A stretch of DNA of 64,000 nucleotides, from positions 1-64,000 of the forward strand of contig NZ_RWIJ01000028.1 in NCBI RefSeq assembly GCF_019805165.1, read 5' to 3'. The translations under genes were made by a program, and so were the position numbers. Origin of the DNA: Azospirillum sp. 412522 (GTDB taxonomy: Bacteria; Pseudomonadota; Alphaproteobacteria; Azospirillales; Azospirillaceae). The notes beneath the pieces were generated by a model. It searched no databases, was not told where the DNA came from, and saw only the letters and a program-made list of their open reading frames with translations. Positions 8,568-17,862 of this stretch are shown one piece after another (position 1 is the first letter of the stretch; each line of letters begins with the position of its first letter).

Positions 8568-9806
8568 ATGACCGACCTGTCCCCCTCCCTCGCCGCCACG
8601 CTCGACGAGGCGGTGAACGCCCGCTTCGACGAGGAGGTCCGTTTCCTGGCGGAGCTGGTGAAGGTGCCGTCCGATAATCCCGCCGGGGACTGCGCCCCCC
8701 ATGCCGCGCGCGCCGCCGAGCTGCTGGAGGCGATGGGCTTCACGGTGGAGCGCCATCCGGTGCCGGCCGAGCTGGTGCGGGCCAACGGCATGGTCAGCGC
8801 CATCAACCTGGTGATCCGCCACCGCTTCGGCGATGGCCCGACCGTCGCGCTGAACGCCCATGGCGACGTGGTGCCGCCCGGCGAGGGCTGGTCGAGCGAT
8901 CCCTACGGCGCCGAGATCCGCGATGGCGTGATGTATGGCCGCGGCGTCGCGGTGTCGAAGTCCGACTTCGCCAGCTACGCCTTCGCGCTTCGGGCGCTGA
9001 TGGAGTCCAAGGCTCCGCTGAAGGGCACGGTAGAGCTGCACCTGACCTACGACGAGGAGGCCGGCGGCGAGATCGGGCCGAAATGGCTGCTCGACCAGGG
9101 GATTTCCAAGCCGGACTATGCGGTGTCGGCCAGCTTCGCCTATTCGGTGGTGACCGGGCACAACGGCTGCCTGCATCTGGAGGTGCAGGTCGACGGCAAG
9201 TCCGCCCATGCCGCCCGCCCCGACACCGGCCATGACGCGTTGGAGGCGGCGACCGGCATCCTGGCGGCGCTCTACGCCCACCGGCCGGAACTGGCGAAGC
9301 GCCGGTCGAGCGTTACCGGCATCACCCATCCGTCGCTGACCGTCGGGCTGATCCAGGGCGGCATCAACACCAACGTGGTCCCCGACCGCGTCACCTTCCG
9401 CCTCGACCGCCGCATGATCCCGGAGGAGAACCCGGCGGAGGTCGAGGCCGAACTGCGCGCCCTGATCGAAGGGGCCGCAGCCGGCCGTGACGGCATCCGC
9501 GTCACCGTCCGCCGCATCCTGCTGGCCCGCCCCTTCCGCTCGGTCGGCGACGCGCCGCGGCTGGCCGCGCTGTTCGCCACCCAGGCGCAGGAGGTGCTGG
9601 GCGTGCCGGTCGGCCAGACCGGCATCCCGCTCTACACCGACGCCCGCCATTACTCGGAGGCCGGCATCCCGACCATCCTCTACGGCGCCGGCCCGCGCGA
9701 CCTGCTGGAGGCCAACGGCCACCGCGCCGACGAGAAGCTGGTGCTGGAGGACCTCCGCCGGGCGACCCAGGTGGTGGCGCGGTCGCTGGCGGAGCTGCTG
9801 GAGTAA
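8568..9806 (+). CDS. M20 family metallopeptidase (ArgE/DapE-like)
   Basis: The 412-residue enzyme shows the M20 metal site: ALNAHGDVVPPGEGW (His near 98), the MYGRGVAVSKSDFASYAFAL segment, and TYDEEAGGEIG with the catalytic Glu pair near 162. The dimerisation domain contains VDGKSAHAARPDTGHDALEAA. It should cleave an amide bond in a small N-acyl amino acid or dipeptide in the cytoplasm. It lies 13 bases downstream of the carbamoylase-like gene and is probably co-transcribed. Its end nearly abuts the convergent DUF2867 gene (13 bases). Confidence 0.88.
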   Translation: MTDLSPSLAATLDEAVNARFDEEVRFLAELVKVPSDNPAGDCAPHAARAAELLEAMGFTVERHPVPAELVRANGMVSAINLVIRHRFGDGPTVALNAHGDVVPPGEGWSSDPYGAEIRDGVMYGRGVAVSKSDFASYAFALRALMESKAPLKGTVELHLTYDEEAGGEIGPKWLLDQGISKPDYAVSASFAYSVVTGHNGCLHLEVQVDGKSAHAARPDTGHDALEAATGILAALYAHRPELAKRRSSVTGITHPSLTVGLIQGGINTNVVPDRVTFRLDRRMIPEENPAEVEAELRALIEGAAAGRDGIRVTVRRILLARPFRSVGDAPRLAALFATQAQEVLGVPVGQTGIPLYTDARHYSEAGIPTILYGAGPRDLLEANGHRADEKLVLEDLRRATQVVARSLAELLE

Positions 9807-9819
9807 GGAAGTCGGGTGG

Positions 9820-10347
9820 TCACCCGGCCTTGCGGGCGAGATAGCTGCGCAGCGAGGCCGGGACGATCATCCGGTGCATCGGCTTGACCGCCAGCATGTA
9901 AGCCCTGCCGAGCCGGTTTTTCGTCCTGACCACGGTGGTGACCGCCGCCCAATGCCGGTCGCCGTCCGGCGGCAGCTTGCGGACGGACAGCCAGACGTCG
10001 AGGTGCCGGTCGCTGTCGCACACCACCACCTCGTCCTCCCGGATGTCGACCAGCGAGAAGATGCCGACCCGGTCGCCCGGGCGGTAGGAAGCGGGTGGCT
10101 TGGCGGGATCGACCGCGCCGAGCGCACCGAGATCCTTCAGCCCGATCATCCGGACGGCCTTGTTCCGCAGCCACATCATCCCCTCGATCCAGGCCGGGCT
10201 GGCGGCCAGAACGGCGATGAGGAGTTCCAGCGCCGACAGGCCGGAATCGGACAGGGGAAAGCGGTAGCAGTCGTGGAAGTCCGCCGTCGACAGGCGCGGA
10301 TACAGCGCGCCGTCGGCGGGGACGTCCATAAGCTCGACCCGGTTCAT
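9820..10347 (-). CDS. DUF2867 domain protein
   Basis: The 175-residue protein matches the DUF2867 pattern: a DFHDCYRFPL N-terminal part, a central RPGDRVGIFSLV, then EVVVCDSDRHLDVWLSV and a C-terminal LGRAYMLAVKPMHRMIVPASL, typical of this SRPBCC-like group found alone or fused to SDR proteins. The biochemical role is unknown. It lies 96 bases downstream of the double hydrolase gene on the same strand, so it may be read through from the six-gene operon, though the gap is larger than any in that operon. Confidence 0.75.
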   Translation of the reverse strand: MNRVELMDVPADGALYPRLSTADFHDCYRFPLSDSGLSALELLIAVLAASPAWIEGMMWLRNKAVRMIGLKDLGALGAVDPAKPPASYRPGDRVGIFSLVDIREDEVVVCDSDRHLDVWLSVRKLPPDGDRHWAAVTTVVRTKNRLGRAYMLAVKPMHRMIVPASLRSYLARKAG

Positions 10348-10443
10348 CGGAACGGTCTCCGCAGGACAGGACAGTCCCGCCGACGGTCTGCCGGCACCCC
10401 GGGCCTGTCAATGCGTCGGTTGTGTTCCTCCTGGGGTGCGCCC

Positions 10444-12267
10444 CTACCCCACCCGTTCGCCGGAGGGCAGGCTCCCTGACGGCAGCCCCCCGGACGGCAG
10501 GCCCCCGGACGGCAGGCCAAGGTCCCATCCGGGCAGCTCCGCGCCTGCGGGATCGGTCTGGGCGGCGGCGTCCAGGCTGGCCAGATGGCGGTCGATCATC
10601 CGGTCCAGCCGGTCGCGCGCCTCCCACACCGTCAGGCTGTGGTCGGAGCGGTCGAGATAGACCACCTCGATGCCGGACAGGCCGTCCAGCGCCCGGCCGC
10701 CCTCGCCGAGATGCAGGTAGAACTCGGCCAGCGTCATGTCGCCGCTGCTGTAGACCACCAGCACCCGCCGGCCTTCCGCCGACAGGCGGCGGAACATGCG
10801 CAGCGCATGGCGGGTCAGGCCGGTGCGCAGCAGCACCTTGCGGAAGAAGCGGCCGGCCAGCCGCCTGGCCAGCCCGGTCAGCCGGGCGGGCTTGCGGATG
10901 CTGGCGCGCAGCCGGGCCGGCTTCAGCGCCTCCAGCAGATATTCCCTGGTGGAGCGGAAGGCGACCGTCCGCATCAGCTCCGACACGGCGATGCCGGTGC
11001 CCATCTCGAAGCGGCCGGGGTTCAGCACGATCTGCCCGACGACGCGGTCGTCGCCCAGCCCGGCATGCAGGGCGGGCGTGCCGCCGGCACACAGGCCGAT
11101 GACGACGACGCGCTCGTGCCCCTGCTCCTCCAGCCAGTTCAGCGCGGCGCGGACGTCGCCCATCACCTCCTTGTTGTAGAGGAGATTGTCGGGGAAGCCC
11201 GGCCGGTCGGGGCTGTCGCCGATGCCGGCGGCGTCGATCCGCAGCGAGGCGTAGCCGCGCGCCGCCAGCCGCCGGGCCTGCACCACGGTGGCGCGGCCGG
11301 AGCCGACATGGTGGGTGGCGCCGCTGTTCAGGAACAGGATCGCCGGCCGGTTGCCGGCCGGGTCGGCGAGGACCGGCGTGCAGTAGACGCCGAACAGCTC
11401 CGAACCCGCGCCGAAGAAGATCGGGCGTTCGACCGCGGTCGGCATCATCAGGCCGGCCGGCCGGTCCGGCGGCGGGGTGGCGCCGCTGGCGACCGGGCCG
11501 GCGGCGATCCAATTCAGGACCGGATCGAACACCGCGGCGGCCTGGGCCCGTTGCGGCTGCTGGATCAGCTCGATCATGCCGCTGACGCCCATCGGCTCCG
11601 CCACCGCGCCCATGGCGCGCCAGCGCGTCGCCAGCTTCATCGACGCCTTGGCCTCCGGCCGGTCGGCGATCAGGATGCGGGGCGCCGGCAGCACCGGGCG
11701 GTCGCAGGGGTCGAGGCCGCCCAACGTCAGCGCCGTCTCCGGCGTCAGCGGCATGCCGATGACGTTCAGCCAGGAGGCGCGCTCCGGCGGCTCCGGGTTG
11801 CAGACCGGGCGCAGAACCATGGCCGACAGGGTCTGGAGTTCGCGGACCGCCTTGCGGCCCGAGGTGATCGGCGCCAGCAGGGCCAGCGTGTCGATGCCCT
11901 GCCCCTCCTCCGCCAGCTCCTGCGCGGCGGCGGTGGCGAACAGCGCCCCCATGCGGTAGCCGACCAGGGTCACCTCGGTGACGCCGGTATCCTCGCGCAG
12001 GCGGCGGATCGCCGCCTTGACGCCGTCCAGCCAGGCGCGCACCCGGTCCGGCTCCCCGTCGTCCCCGGCGGAGTCGCCGGAGCCGGGATAGTCGAAGCGC
12101 AGCGTCGGCAGCCCGGCCCCGGCCAGCCTTTCGGCGAAGCTCTTCCAGGCCCGGTGGACGCAAAGCTCCTCGTACCCGTAGGGACCGCACAGGACCACCC
12201 CGCGCAGGCCCTCCGCCGGGTGCAGCCATCCGAAACAACCCTCGAACACCACCGGTGTCGGCTTCAT
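10444..12267 (-). CDS. Two-domain alpha/beta hydrolase, last gene of the carrier-protein operon
   Basis: The 607-residue protein holds two alpha/beta hydrolase domains (about 1-290 and 300-560). The first resembles hydrolases of exosortase systems: GVVLCGPYGYEELCVHRAW and LRFDYPGSGDSAGDD, but at the nucleophile elbow it has GYRMG (near 100), with Arg replacing Ser. The second has LRIDAAGIGDSPDRPGF and GLCAGGTPALHAG (Cys near 391 as nucleophile) with later Asp (SSGDMT) and His (SDHSLTVWE), a dienelactone-hydrolase-like Cys triad. The start overlaps the GH2 stop in ATGA, so translation is coupled. It may release or transfer the product from the carrier protein; inference. The C-terminus carries four LPSG-type repeats. 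Confidence 0.8.
   Translation of the reverse strand: MKPTPVVFEGCFGWLHPAEGLRGVVLCGPYGYEELCVHRAWKSFAERLAGAGLPTLRFDYPGSGDSAGDDGEPDRVRAWLDGVKAAIRRLREDTGVTEVTLVGYRMGALFATAAAQELAEEGQGIDTLALLAPITSGRKAVRELQTLSAMVLRPVCNPEPPERASWLNVIGMPLTPETALTLGGLDPCDRPVLPAPRILIADRPEAKASMKLATRWRAMGAVAEPMGVSGMIELIQQPQRAQAAAVFDPVLNWIAAGPVASGATPPPDRPAGLMMPTAVERPIFFGAGSELFGVYCTPVLADPAGNRPAILFLNSGATHHVGSGRATVVQARRLAARGYASLRIDAAGIGDSPDRPGFPDNLLYNKEVMGDVRAALNWLEEQGHERVVVIGLCAGGTPALHAGLGDDRVVGQIVLNPGRFEMGTGIAVSELMRTVAFRSTREYLLEALKPARLRASIRKPARLTGLARRLAGRFFRKVLLRTGLTRHALRMFRRLSAEGRRVLVVYSSGDMTLAEFYLHLGEGGRALDGLSGIEVVYLDRSDHSLTVWEARDRLDRMIDRHLASLDAAAQTDPAGAELPGWDLGLPSGGLPSGGLPSGSLPSGERVG
10460..10519. repeat. Four tandem 15-bp repeats in the hydrolase C-terminus
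   Basis: Four consecutive 15-base units (10460-10474, 10475-10489, 10490-10504, 10505-10519) based on CCGGACGGCAGGCCC encode the pentapeptide LPSGG or close variants near the C-terminus of the double hydrolase. The units are nearly identical at DNA level, which suggests recent slippage expansion. Confidence 0.75.
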
Positions 12268-14771
12268 GCGTTCCCCCTGTAGCGGACGGGTGCCAGCGCA
12301 TTGAGCGCGTGGACCTCGCCATCCGGCATCATTCGTCCGGCCGATGCCGTCCCGTCCGTGATCCCAACCACAGAACCACCGTGTGAACCGGTCCGCGGCC
12401 GCAGGCGGACGGTCCGCTCGATGCCCGGAGGCAGATGGAACCAGGCGTCGTCCGCCTGGAACCGCTCGTCCTCCACATGCACCGAACAGGCGAACCGCCC
12501 TGCCGCCAGCCGCAAGGCCCAATCCTCCCCCTGGCGCTCGACCACTGCCGTCAGACCGAGATCCGACCGCGGCAGCGAGCGCCCCCTTGGGAAATAATGA
12601 GACTCGTCAATTGGTTCCGCGCCCCTTTCGGCCAGCAGCAACTGCGCCGTCACCACATCGTGCGAGATAGGCCCAAACCTGTAGGCGTAGGTCGTGTCAA
12701 AAAAGCGGTCGGACAATTCGGCCGCCAACAGCGCCATCGCCGTCCTCGCCGGAATCGCCACCGGCCGCTCCGCCTTCAGCACCGCCACCGACCCGTCGCG
12801 CCAAGCCGTCAGCCGCAACAGCGCCTCCACCGGGCGGGCGGTGTCGTTGACCAGATGCACGGCCAGCCCGTTGACGCCCTCGTCGGTCAGGATCACCCGC
12901 AGCGGCCGGAAGGCGCGCCTCAGCGCGTACCAGGCCGGCTTGCGTGTGCCGTCGGCGGCGACCACGCCCCAGCCAGCGCCCCAGCCGGCGCCGGGTGAGG
13001 GATCGCGCCACTGCCAGACCAGCCCGCCGGCGCAGCTCGACCCGGCACGGCGCCACTCGTCGAACACCGCCTGCATCACCTCCCCGGTCACCGCGCGCGA
13101 CAGGCGGCGGTAGCGGTCGGGGTCCTCGTAGCGCAGGCGGCGCGGATCGACGGCGTAGAGCGTCTCCAGATAATGTTCGCGCACGTCCTCGAAGTCCCAG
13201 GAGGCGCCGGGGTCGCGCGGCACCCGCGCCTTCCAGCGCGGATGGTGGAGCGCCGGGACGCCGGGCGCATCCTCCGCCGGGAGGTTGGCGAAGGCGAGGC
13301 ATTCGCTGGCGAAGCGGACACCGGCCCGCCGGGCGTCCTCCAGCGGCCTCAGGTAGGCGCCGACGCCGTAGTAATGGGTCACCCCGGCGTTGGCGATGAA
13401 GGGCAGCGGCCCGCCGCTGGGGGAGTTCGGGACTTGGATCAGGTCGGGGCGGCGAGCGGCCGCCTCTTCCGCGATCACCGCGGTCAGCGCCGGCTGGGTC
13501 CAGGAGGCGCGGGGCAGCCCCAGCATGGCCGCCTGCTGCTCCATCTCGCTGCCGCCGCAGAGAACGGCGAGCGAGGGGGACGCCTGGGTGCGGTCGAGAA
13601 GCTGCGCGATCTCCGCCCGCACGCTGTCGAGGAAGGCGGCATCGGTCGGATAGTCGAAATTGGCGAGCATGGCGTCCTGCCAGACCAGGAGGCCCAGTTC
13701 GTCGCACAGCTCGAAGAAGGCGTCGCCCTCGTACAGCATGGTACCGCCGACGCGGACCATGTTGGCCCCGGCCTCGCGCATCCGCCGCAGTTCCGGCTCG
13801 TAGGCGGCGCGGTCCGACGCCAGCCCGACCAGATCGACCGGCACCCAGCAGCCGCCCCGGCAGAACACGCGCTCGCCATTGACCAGCAGCGCGAAGCCGG
13901 CGCCGTCCGGCCCGCGGTCGACCGCCAGCGAGCGGAAGCCGACGCGGCCGAGATCGACCTCGACGGCGCCGATCCGCGCGGTCACGCCATGCAGCACCGG
14001 CTCGCCGTGGGTGTGCGGCCACCAGGGTTCCACGCCCGGCAGGATCAGGTCGGCGGTGAACCCGTCCACGCCGTCGAAGGCCAGCGGCACCGTGTGGCCG
14101 GCCACCTCGACCGAAGCGCCGGTGCCGGCTGCCGCACCCTCCACCGTCAGGCGCAGCGACAGATGGCCGTCCCGCCCGTCATAGCCGCTGCGCAGGTCGG
14201 CGGCGAGCACGCGGCAGGGGCCGGTCTCCTCCACCAGCTCCACCGGGCGGAAGGGACCGACGGCGTGGATCGGCGGGCACCAGCCCGGCATATGGCCGAG
14301 CAGGGTGGTGCGGACGAAGCGCAGCCCCGCCGGCTCGGCCAGCTTGGGGCGCCAGCGGGCGCGGCCCTTCTTCGCCGCCAGCGCCGGATGCAGGGCATGG
14401 AAGCGGATGGACAGCTCCGCCCCGCCGTTCAGCGTCACCGGCACCTCATGGGCCAGATACATGCTGTCCGAGGTCAGGATGCGCTCGCCGTCCAGCCGCA
14501 CCTCGGCGAGGGTGGCGAGGCCGTGGAAGCGCAGGGTATGGGGACCATGGCCGGTCAGGCGGGTGCGGTAGACGAAATCCCTGTCGTGCAGCGGAGCCGG
14601 GTCGTCGGACGACCACAGGCCGGCGGCCTGGAGGGCCTGGGCCACGGTGCCGGGCACCGGGGCGGGGATGCCCTCCCCGCTTTCCGCTCCGCCGGGCGCC
14701 GACACGGTCAGCGTCCAACCCTGGTCCGGAAAGGTCTGACGGCGCCCCGTGACCGCTCGGATTCGGGCCAT
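12264..14771 (-). CDS. Glycoside hydrolase family 2, beta-mannosidase-like
   Basis: The 835-residue product has the GH2 layout: N-terminal sugar-binding sandwich (HTLRFHGLATLAEVRLDGERI), immunoglobulin-like domain, and TIM barrel starting at VGFRSLAVDRG. The barrel contains LLVNGERVFCRGGCWVPVD and ANMVRVGGTMLYEGDAFFELCDELG, typical of beta-mannosidases. CGGSEMEQQ (near 405) is at the acid/base position and FASECLAF (near 485) at the nucleophile position, so both acidic residues appear present. No signal peptide is seen, so it is cytoplasmic. It lies 6 bases after the DUF1839 gene and overlaps the hydrolase start by ATGA. Substrate unknown; the operon context implies a glycosylated product or intermediate. 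Confidence 0.85.
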   Translation of the reverse strand: MARIRAVTGRRQTFPDQGWTLTVSAPGGAESGEGIPAPVPGTVAQALQAAGLWSSDDPAPLHDRDFVYRTRLTGHGPHTLRFHGLATLAEVRLDGERILTSDSMYLAHEVPVTLNGGAELSIRFHALHPALAAKKGRARWRPKLAEPAGLRFVRTTLLGHMPGWCPPIHAVGPFRPVELVEETGPCRVLAADLRSGYDGRDGHLSLRLTVEGAAAGTGASVEVAGHTVPLAFDGVDGFTADLILPGVEPWWPHTHGEPVLHGVTARIGAVEVDLGRVGFRSLAVDRGPDGAGFALLVNGERVFCRGGCWVPVDLVGLASDRAAYEPELRRMREAGANMVRVGGTMLYEGDAFFELCDELGLLVWQDAMLANFDYPTDAAFLDSVRAEIAQLLDRTQASPSLAVLCGGSEMEQQAAMLGLPRASWTQPALTAVIAEEAAARRPDLIQVPNSPSGGPLPFIANAGVTHYYGVGAYLRPLEDARRAGVRFASECLAFANLPAEDAPGVPALHHPRWKARVPRDPGASWDFEDVREHYLETLYAVDPRRLRYEDPDRYRRLSRAVTGEVMQAVFDEWRRAGSSCAGGLVWQWRDPSPGAGWGAGWGVVAADGTRKPAWYALRRAFRPLRVILTDEGVNGLAVHLVNDTARPVEALLRLTAWRDGSVAVLKAERPVAIPARTAMALLAAELSDRFFDTTYAYRFGPISHDVVTAQLLLAERGAEPIDESHYFPRGRSLPRSDLGLTAVVERQGEDWALRLAAGRFACSVHVEDERFQADDAWFHLPPGIERTVRLRPRTGSHGGSVVGITDGTASAGRMMPDGEVHALNALAPVRYRGNA

Positions 14772-14777
14772 CGCCGC

Positions 14778-15725
14778 TCACCCGTACCGGCGGGTCAGAG
14801 CGCCCAAAACGGTGTCGTAGCCGCGCTCCAGCCGGTCGAAGCTGTCGGTCAGGTCGGGCGCCTTGCGCCGGGCGACCGTGCGGGCGAGCTGGAACTGCAT
14901 TGCCTTGGCGCCCTCGGCGATCGACTGGCAGGCCTCCATTGCGTCGGCCGGGCCGTCGAGCCAGCGGAGATGGGCGCCCAGCAGCTCGAAATTGGCGCCG
15001 AGCTGGCGCAGCAGGTTGAAGGCGTAGAGGTGGAAATACTCCATCGGCCGGGACAGCAGCCGGTCGAGATGCTCCGGGAAGGCGGCGCGGTAGGCCGTCA
15101 CCGGGTTGCCGGCGGGGCGGCGGGCGAGGTGGCGGCGCAGCAGGTCGAGCGAGCCGGCGACCAGCGCCCCGCCCTCCAGGGCTTTCGGGCCGGGCTTGAC
15201 GAACTCGACATAGGGGAAGAGCGGCCCGGCCGCCGCGGCGGCGACGCCCTCGTAGTCGGCGCCCTCCAGCCGGTAGAAGCCGGCATTGTGGAAATAGTCC
15301 ATCGTCCGGGCCGCCGCGTCGATGCGGACGATGCCGACCGTGGTCTTCACATGGGTGGTGCCGTAGGAGGTGCCGCGGGTATCCGGCAGGTGGAAGCCGT
15401 CGACCTCCACCAGCACCAGCCCGCCGCCAGGACTCCGCCGCAACTGCTCGGCCACATGGGCCTCGACGCTGTCGTAGATCGCCAGCTCCTGCACGCGCAG
15501 GCCGTACAGGGTCTCCAGATCCTCCAGCGGCACCTTGAAGAAGGTGAACTGGTCGCCCTCGAAATCCTGGGTGACGGTGAAGCCTAGCATCGCCCGCGGC
15601 TCCAGTCCGCGGGCATGCAGCGCCTCGATCCACAGATCGACGTAGCAGTTGGTCTCCGGCCAGATCCGTTCCCCTTGATGCAGGGGATGGCGGTCGTAGC
15701 CGTCGGGCTGGCGCGGCGTCCACAT
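14778..15725 (-). CDS. DUF1839 family protein
   Basis: The 315-residue product matches DUF1839: it opens near NCYVDLWIEALHARGLEP, has LGFTVTQDFEGDQFTFFK and EVDGFHLPDTRGTSYGTTHVKTT in the first half, and a helical second half with YFHLYAFNLLRQLGANFELL. The first half looks like a papain-fold or transferase-like alpha/beta domain with conserved Cys, His and Asp candidates, but no activity is established. In memory this family often sits beside the amino acid:carrier-protein ligase, suggesting it accepts the aminoacyl group. ATG at 15725 is 8 bases after the ligase stop with GGGGGT upstream. Confidence 0.8.
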   Translation of the reverse strand: MWTPRQPDGYDRHPLHQGERIWPETNCYVDLWIEALHARGLEPRAMLGFTVTQDFEGDQFTFFKVPLEDLETLYGLRVQELAIYDSVEAHVAEQLRRSPGGGLVLVEVDGFHLPDTRGTSYGTTHVKTTVGIVRIDAAARTMDYFHNAGFYRLEGADYEGVAAAAAGPLFPYVEFVKPGPKALEGGALVAGSLDLLRRHLARRPAGNPVTAYRAAFPEHLDRLLSRPMEYFHLYAFNLLRQLGANFELLGAHLRWLDGPADAMEACQSIAEGAKAMQFQLARTVARRKAPDLTDSFDRLERGYDTVLGALTRRYG

Positions 15726-15733
15726 GGTGCCGG

Positions 15734-16660
15734 TTACCCCCAGAGGACCTTGCGGACCGACGCCGGCCAAGCCGCGGTGTCGAAGCCATGGTGGCGGAAC
15801 AGCGCCAGCGCCACCCGCTCCATGCCGAAACCGACGCAGGCGGTGTGGGCGACGCCGCCGTCGGCGGTGTGGATGTCCCACAGATGGCCGAAATGGTCCT
15901 GGTGGTAGTTGAAGCTGAGGCAGGCGGTCGGCTTCTCCCGGCTGGTGATCGGGATCAGCAGCTCGAACTTCAGCTTCTGCTCGCGCTGGCTGTTCGACAG
16001 CATGGCGCCGGCCCGGCCGAAGAAGGGATCGTTGGCGACGTCGACGTCGAGCGGCATGTCGAGCGAACCCATCATCTCGCGGCCGCGCTCCAGCCACAGC
16101 TCGCGGAACTCCACCACTTGGTCGGGGGTGCCGATGCGGATGTACTCGCGCATGCGGAAGAGCTGCATGCGGGCGGGGTCGATCGACGGCTCGTGCCGGA
16201 AGCAGTAGGAGAAGACGTCGATCAGCTTGCCCTCGCCGGGCAAGGGACCACGCCGCGCGATGGTCGGATAGACCGGATAGCAGGCGGCCGGCGTCATCAC
16301 CACGTCGGTCGCGACCTGGTCCTCGGTCCAGTCCTGCCCCTCCTCCAGCCGGCGCAGCAAGGTCCGGTGCGCCTTCTCGTCGCCGCCGAAGCTGTGGATG
16401 GTGCCGGCCAGATGGGGGAAGCTCTTCAGATACTCGCTTTCCTCGAAATACTGGCGGTTCAGGGCCGGCGGGAAGCGCATCACCTCCGCCCCGTCCCGGC
16501 CGCCCCAGCGGGTGACCAGCGCGTCGAAACGCTCCACCACATCCTCGAAGACGCCGCTGCGGCCATAGAGGCCGTCCACCCCGGTGGGGATCAGCAGGCC
16601 CGCGTCCACCAGCTCGTCGCGATAGGCGGCCTGGGCGGCCGTGATGTCGACCATGTTCAT
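15734..16660 (-). CDS. Amino acid:[carrier protein] ligase (class II aminoacyl-tRNA synthetase homologue)
   Basis: The 308-residue protein is the catalytic core of an atypical seryl-tRNA synthetase without the tRNA-binding arm. Motif 2 is [20 protein letters not shown] (153-172) and motif 3 is [12 protein letters not shown] (277-288). Three zinc-ligand candidates, Cys127, Glu172 and Cys275, keep a constant offset of four from the ligands I recall for the Bradyrhizobium enzyme Bll0957 (Cys131, Glu176, Cys279). That family activates a small amino acid (glycine or alanine) with ATP and loads it onto a carrier-protein phosphopantetheine instead of tRNA. The carrier gene is two genes upstream. The start overlaps the flavoprotein stop (ATGA). 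Confidence 0.92.
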   Translation of the reverse strand: MNMVDITAAQAAYRDELVDAGLLIPTGVDGLYGRSGVFEDVVERFDALVTRWGGRDGAEVMRFPPALNRQYFEESEYLKSFPHLAGTIHSFGGDEKAHRTLLRRLEEGQDWTEDQVATDVVMTPAACYPVYPTIARRGPLPGEGKLIDVFSYCFRHEPSIDPARMQLFRMREYIRIGTPDQVVEFRELWLERGREMMGSLDMPLDVDVANDPFFGRAGAMLSNSQREQKLKFELLIPITSREKPTACLSFNYHQDHFGHLWDIHTADGGVAHTACVGFGMERVALALFRHHGFDTAAWPASVRKVLWG

Positions 16661-17862
16661 TCGAAGGGCCCCAACCCGTCACGCTGGACGAGAAGCTGAG
16701 TGGAGATGTGCGACATGATGCGGTCGTTCCCGATCATGAGCGCGGCGGAATGGGCGTCGCGCAGGTGGCGGCCCAGGCTGTAGGGGGTGTCGTTGCGGTA
16801 GCCGGCCAACCCGCAGGTGCGGATCGCCGCCTCCACGATCTCGCGCACCAGCTCCGACGTGGTGACCTTCAGCGTGCCCATCGCCGTGGCGAAGGACAGG
16901 CTGGTCAGCCGCTCGGGCGACCCGCAGGCCAGCTCGTACTGGCGGATGGCGGTGAGGATGACGGCCTTCATCTGCTGCAGCTTGGCCGTCGCCTCGGCCA
17001 GCCGCACGGCGGAGGCCGGGGTGGTGCCGGGCTTGCGCTTGGCTTCGGAGCGGACGAAGGCGCGGGCGCGGCCGACCGCGTCGGCGGCGATGCCGAGCCA
17101 GGTGCTGCTCCACAGGATGTGGGTCACCGGCAGCATGGTCTGGGCCGACAGGTCGGCATAGGGCAAGGGCAGGATCTGGTCGAGGACGCCGGCCGCCTCC
17201 AGCCGGTAGCCGTCGGAGCAGGTGCCGCGCATGCCCATGGCGTCCCAGCGCGAGGTCTTCTCCAGCCGGTAGTCGTCCTTGGTCACCACCACCAGCACCT
17301 GATCCGACGACGGCGCGTCGGGGTTGCGCCGCGCGGTGACCAGGATCACGTCCGACTGGTCGCCGTAGGAGATGACCGAGGCGTTCTTCGCCAGGGTGAA
17401 GCGGTCGCCGTCAGCCTGCACGGCGCAGACGCTGTTGCGGATGTCGCCGCCGGTCTCCTTCTCCGTCGTGGCGGAGCCGAGCAGGAGCTGGCCGGCAGCG
17501 ATGCGCGCCATCAGGTCGCGCTGCCAGCGATTGTCGCCATGGTTGACCAGACAGGCGACCTGGATCTGGTGCATGGCGTAGATCATGCCGGTGGCGGCGC
17601 AGCCGCGGGCCAGCGCATGGCAGGCCGCCGCCACGTCGAACAGCGAGGCCCCGGCACCGCCGAGTTCCGCCGGCACCATCACGCCAAGCAGCCGCTCCTC
17701 GCGCAGGGCATCGAACGCTTCGATGGGAAAGCGGCCGTCGCGGTCGACGGCTTCGGCATGGCGCGCGGCGATTTCCGCACCGACGGCGCGCGCGCGGGCC
17801 GCGACATTGACCGGAACCGGCGCCGACGCCAGCTCGGCCAGGGCGGCCGGTGCGGCGTTCAC
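16657..17862 (-). CDS. Acyl-CoA dehydrogenase-like flavoprotein
   Basis: The 401-residue protein has the acyl-CoA dehydrogenase fold: helical N-terminus with [19 protein letters not shown], middle beta domain with [16 protein letters not shown] and [17 protein letters not shown], and C-terminal four-helix domain. It should bind FAD. At the C-terminal site where the catalytic Glu of the IYEGT motif would be, the aligned sequence LMIGNDRI has Ile, so the classical base is missing there. The start is GTG at 17862, overlapping the carrier-protein stop as GTGA. Oxidation of an aminoacyl thioester on the carrier, as in pyrrole-forming prolyl-carrier dehydrogenases, is the suggested role; inference. 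Confidence 0.85.
   Translation of the reverse strand: MNAAPAALAELASAPVPVNVAARARAVGAEIAARHAEAVDRDGRFPIEAFDALREERLLGVMVPAELGGAGASLFDVAAACHALARGCAATGMIYAMHQIQVACLVNHGDNRWQRDLMARIAAGQLLLGSATTEKETGGDIRNSVCAVQADGDRFTLAKNASVISYGDQSDVILVTARRNPDAPSSDQVLVVVTKDDYRLEKTSRWDAMGMRGTCSDGYRLEAAGVLDQILPLPYADLSAQTMLPVTHILWSSTWLGIAADAVGRARAFVRSEAKRKPGTTPASAVRLAEATAKLQQMKAVILTAIRQYELACGSPERLTSLSFATAMGTLKVTTSELVREIVEAAIRTCGLAGYRNDTPYSLGRHLRDAHSAALMIGNDRIMSHISTQLLVQRDGLGPFE

Noticed and set aside
13173-15587. About 800-codon plus-strand frame
   Set aside because: Antisense across the GH2 and DUF1839 genes, which have clear catalytic motifs on the other strand.
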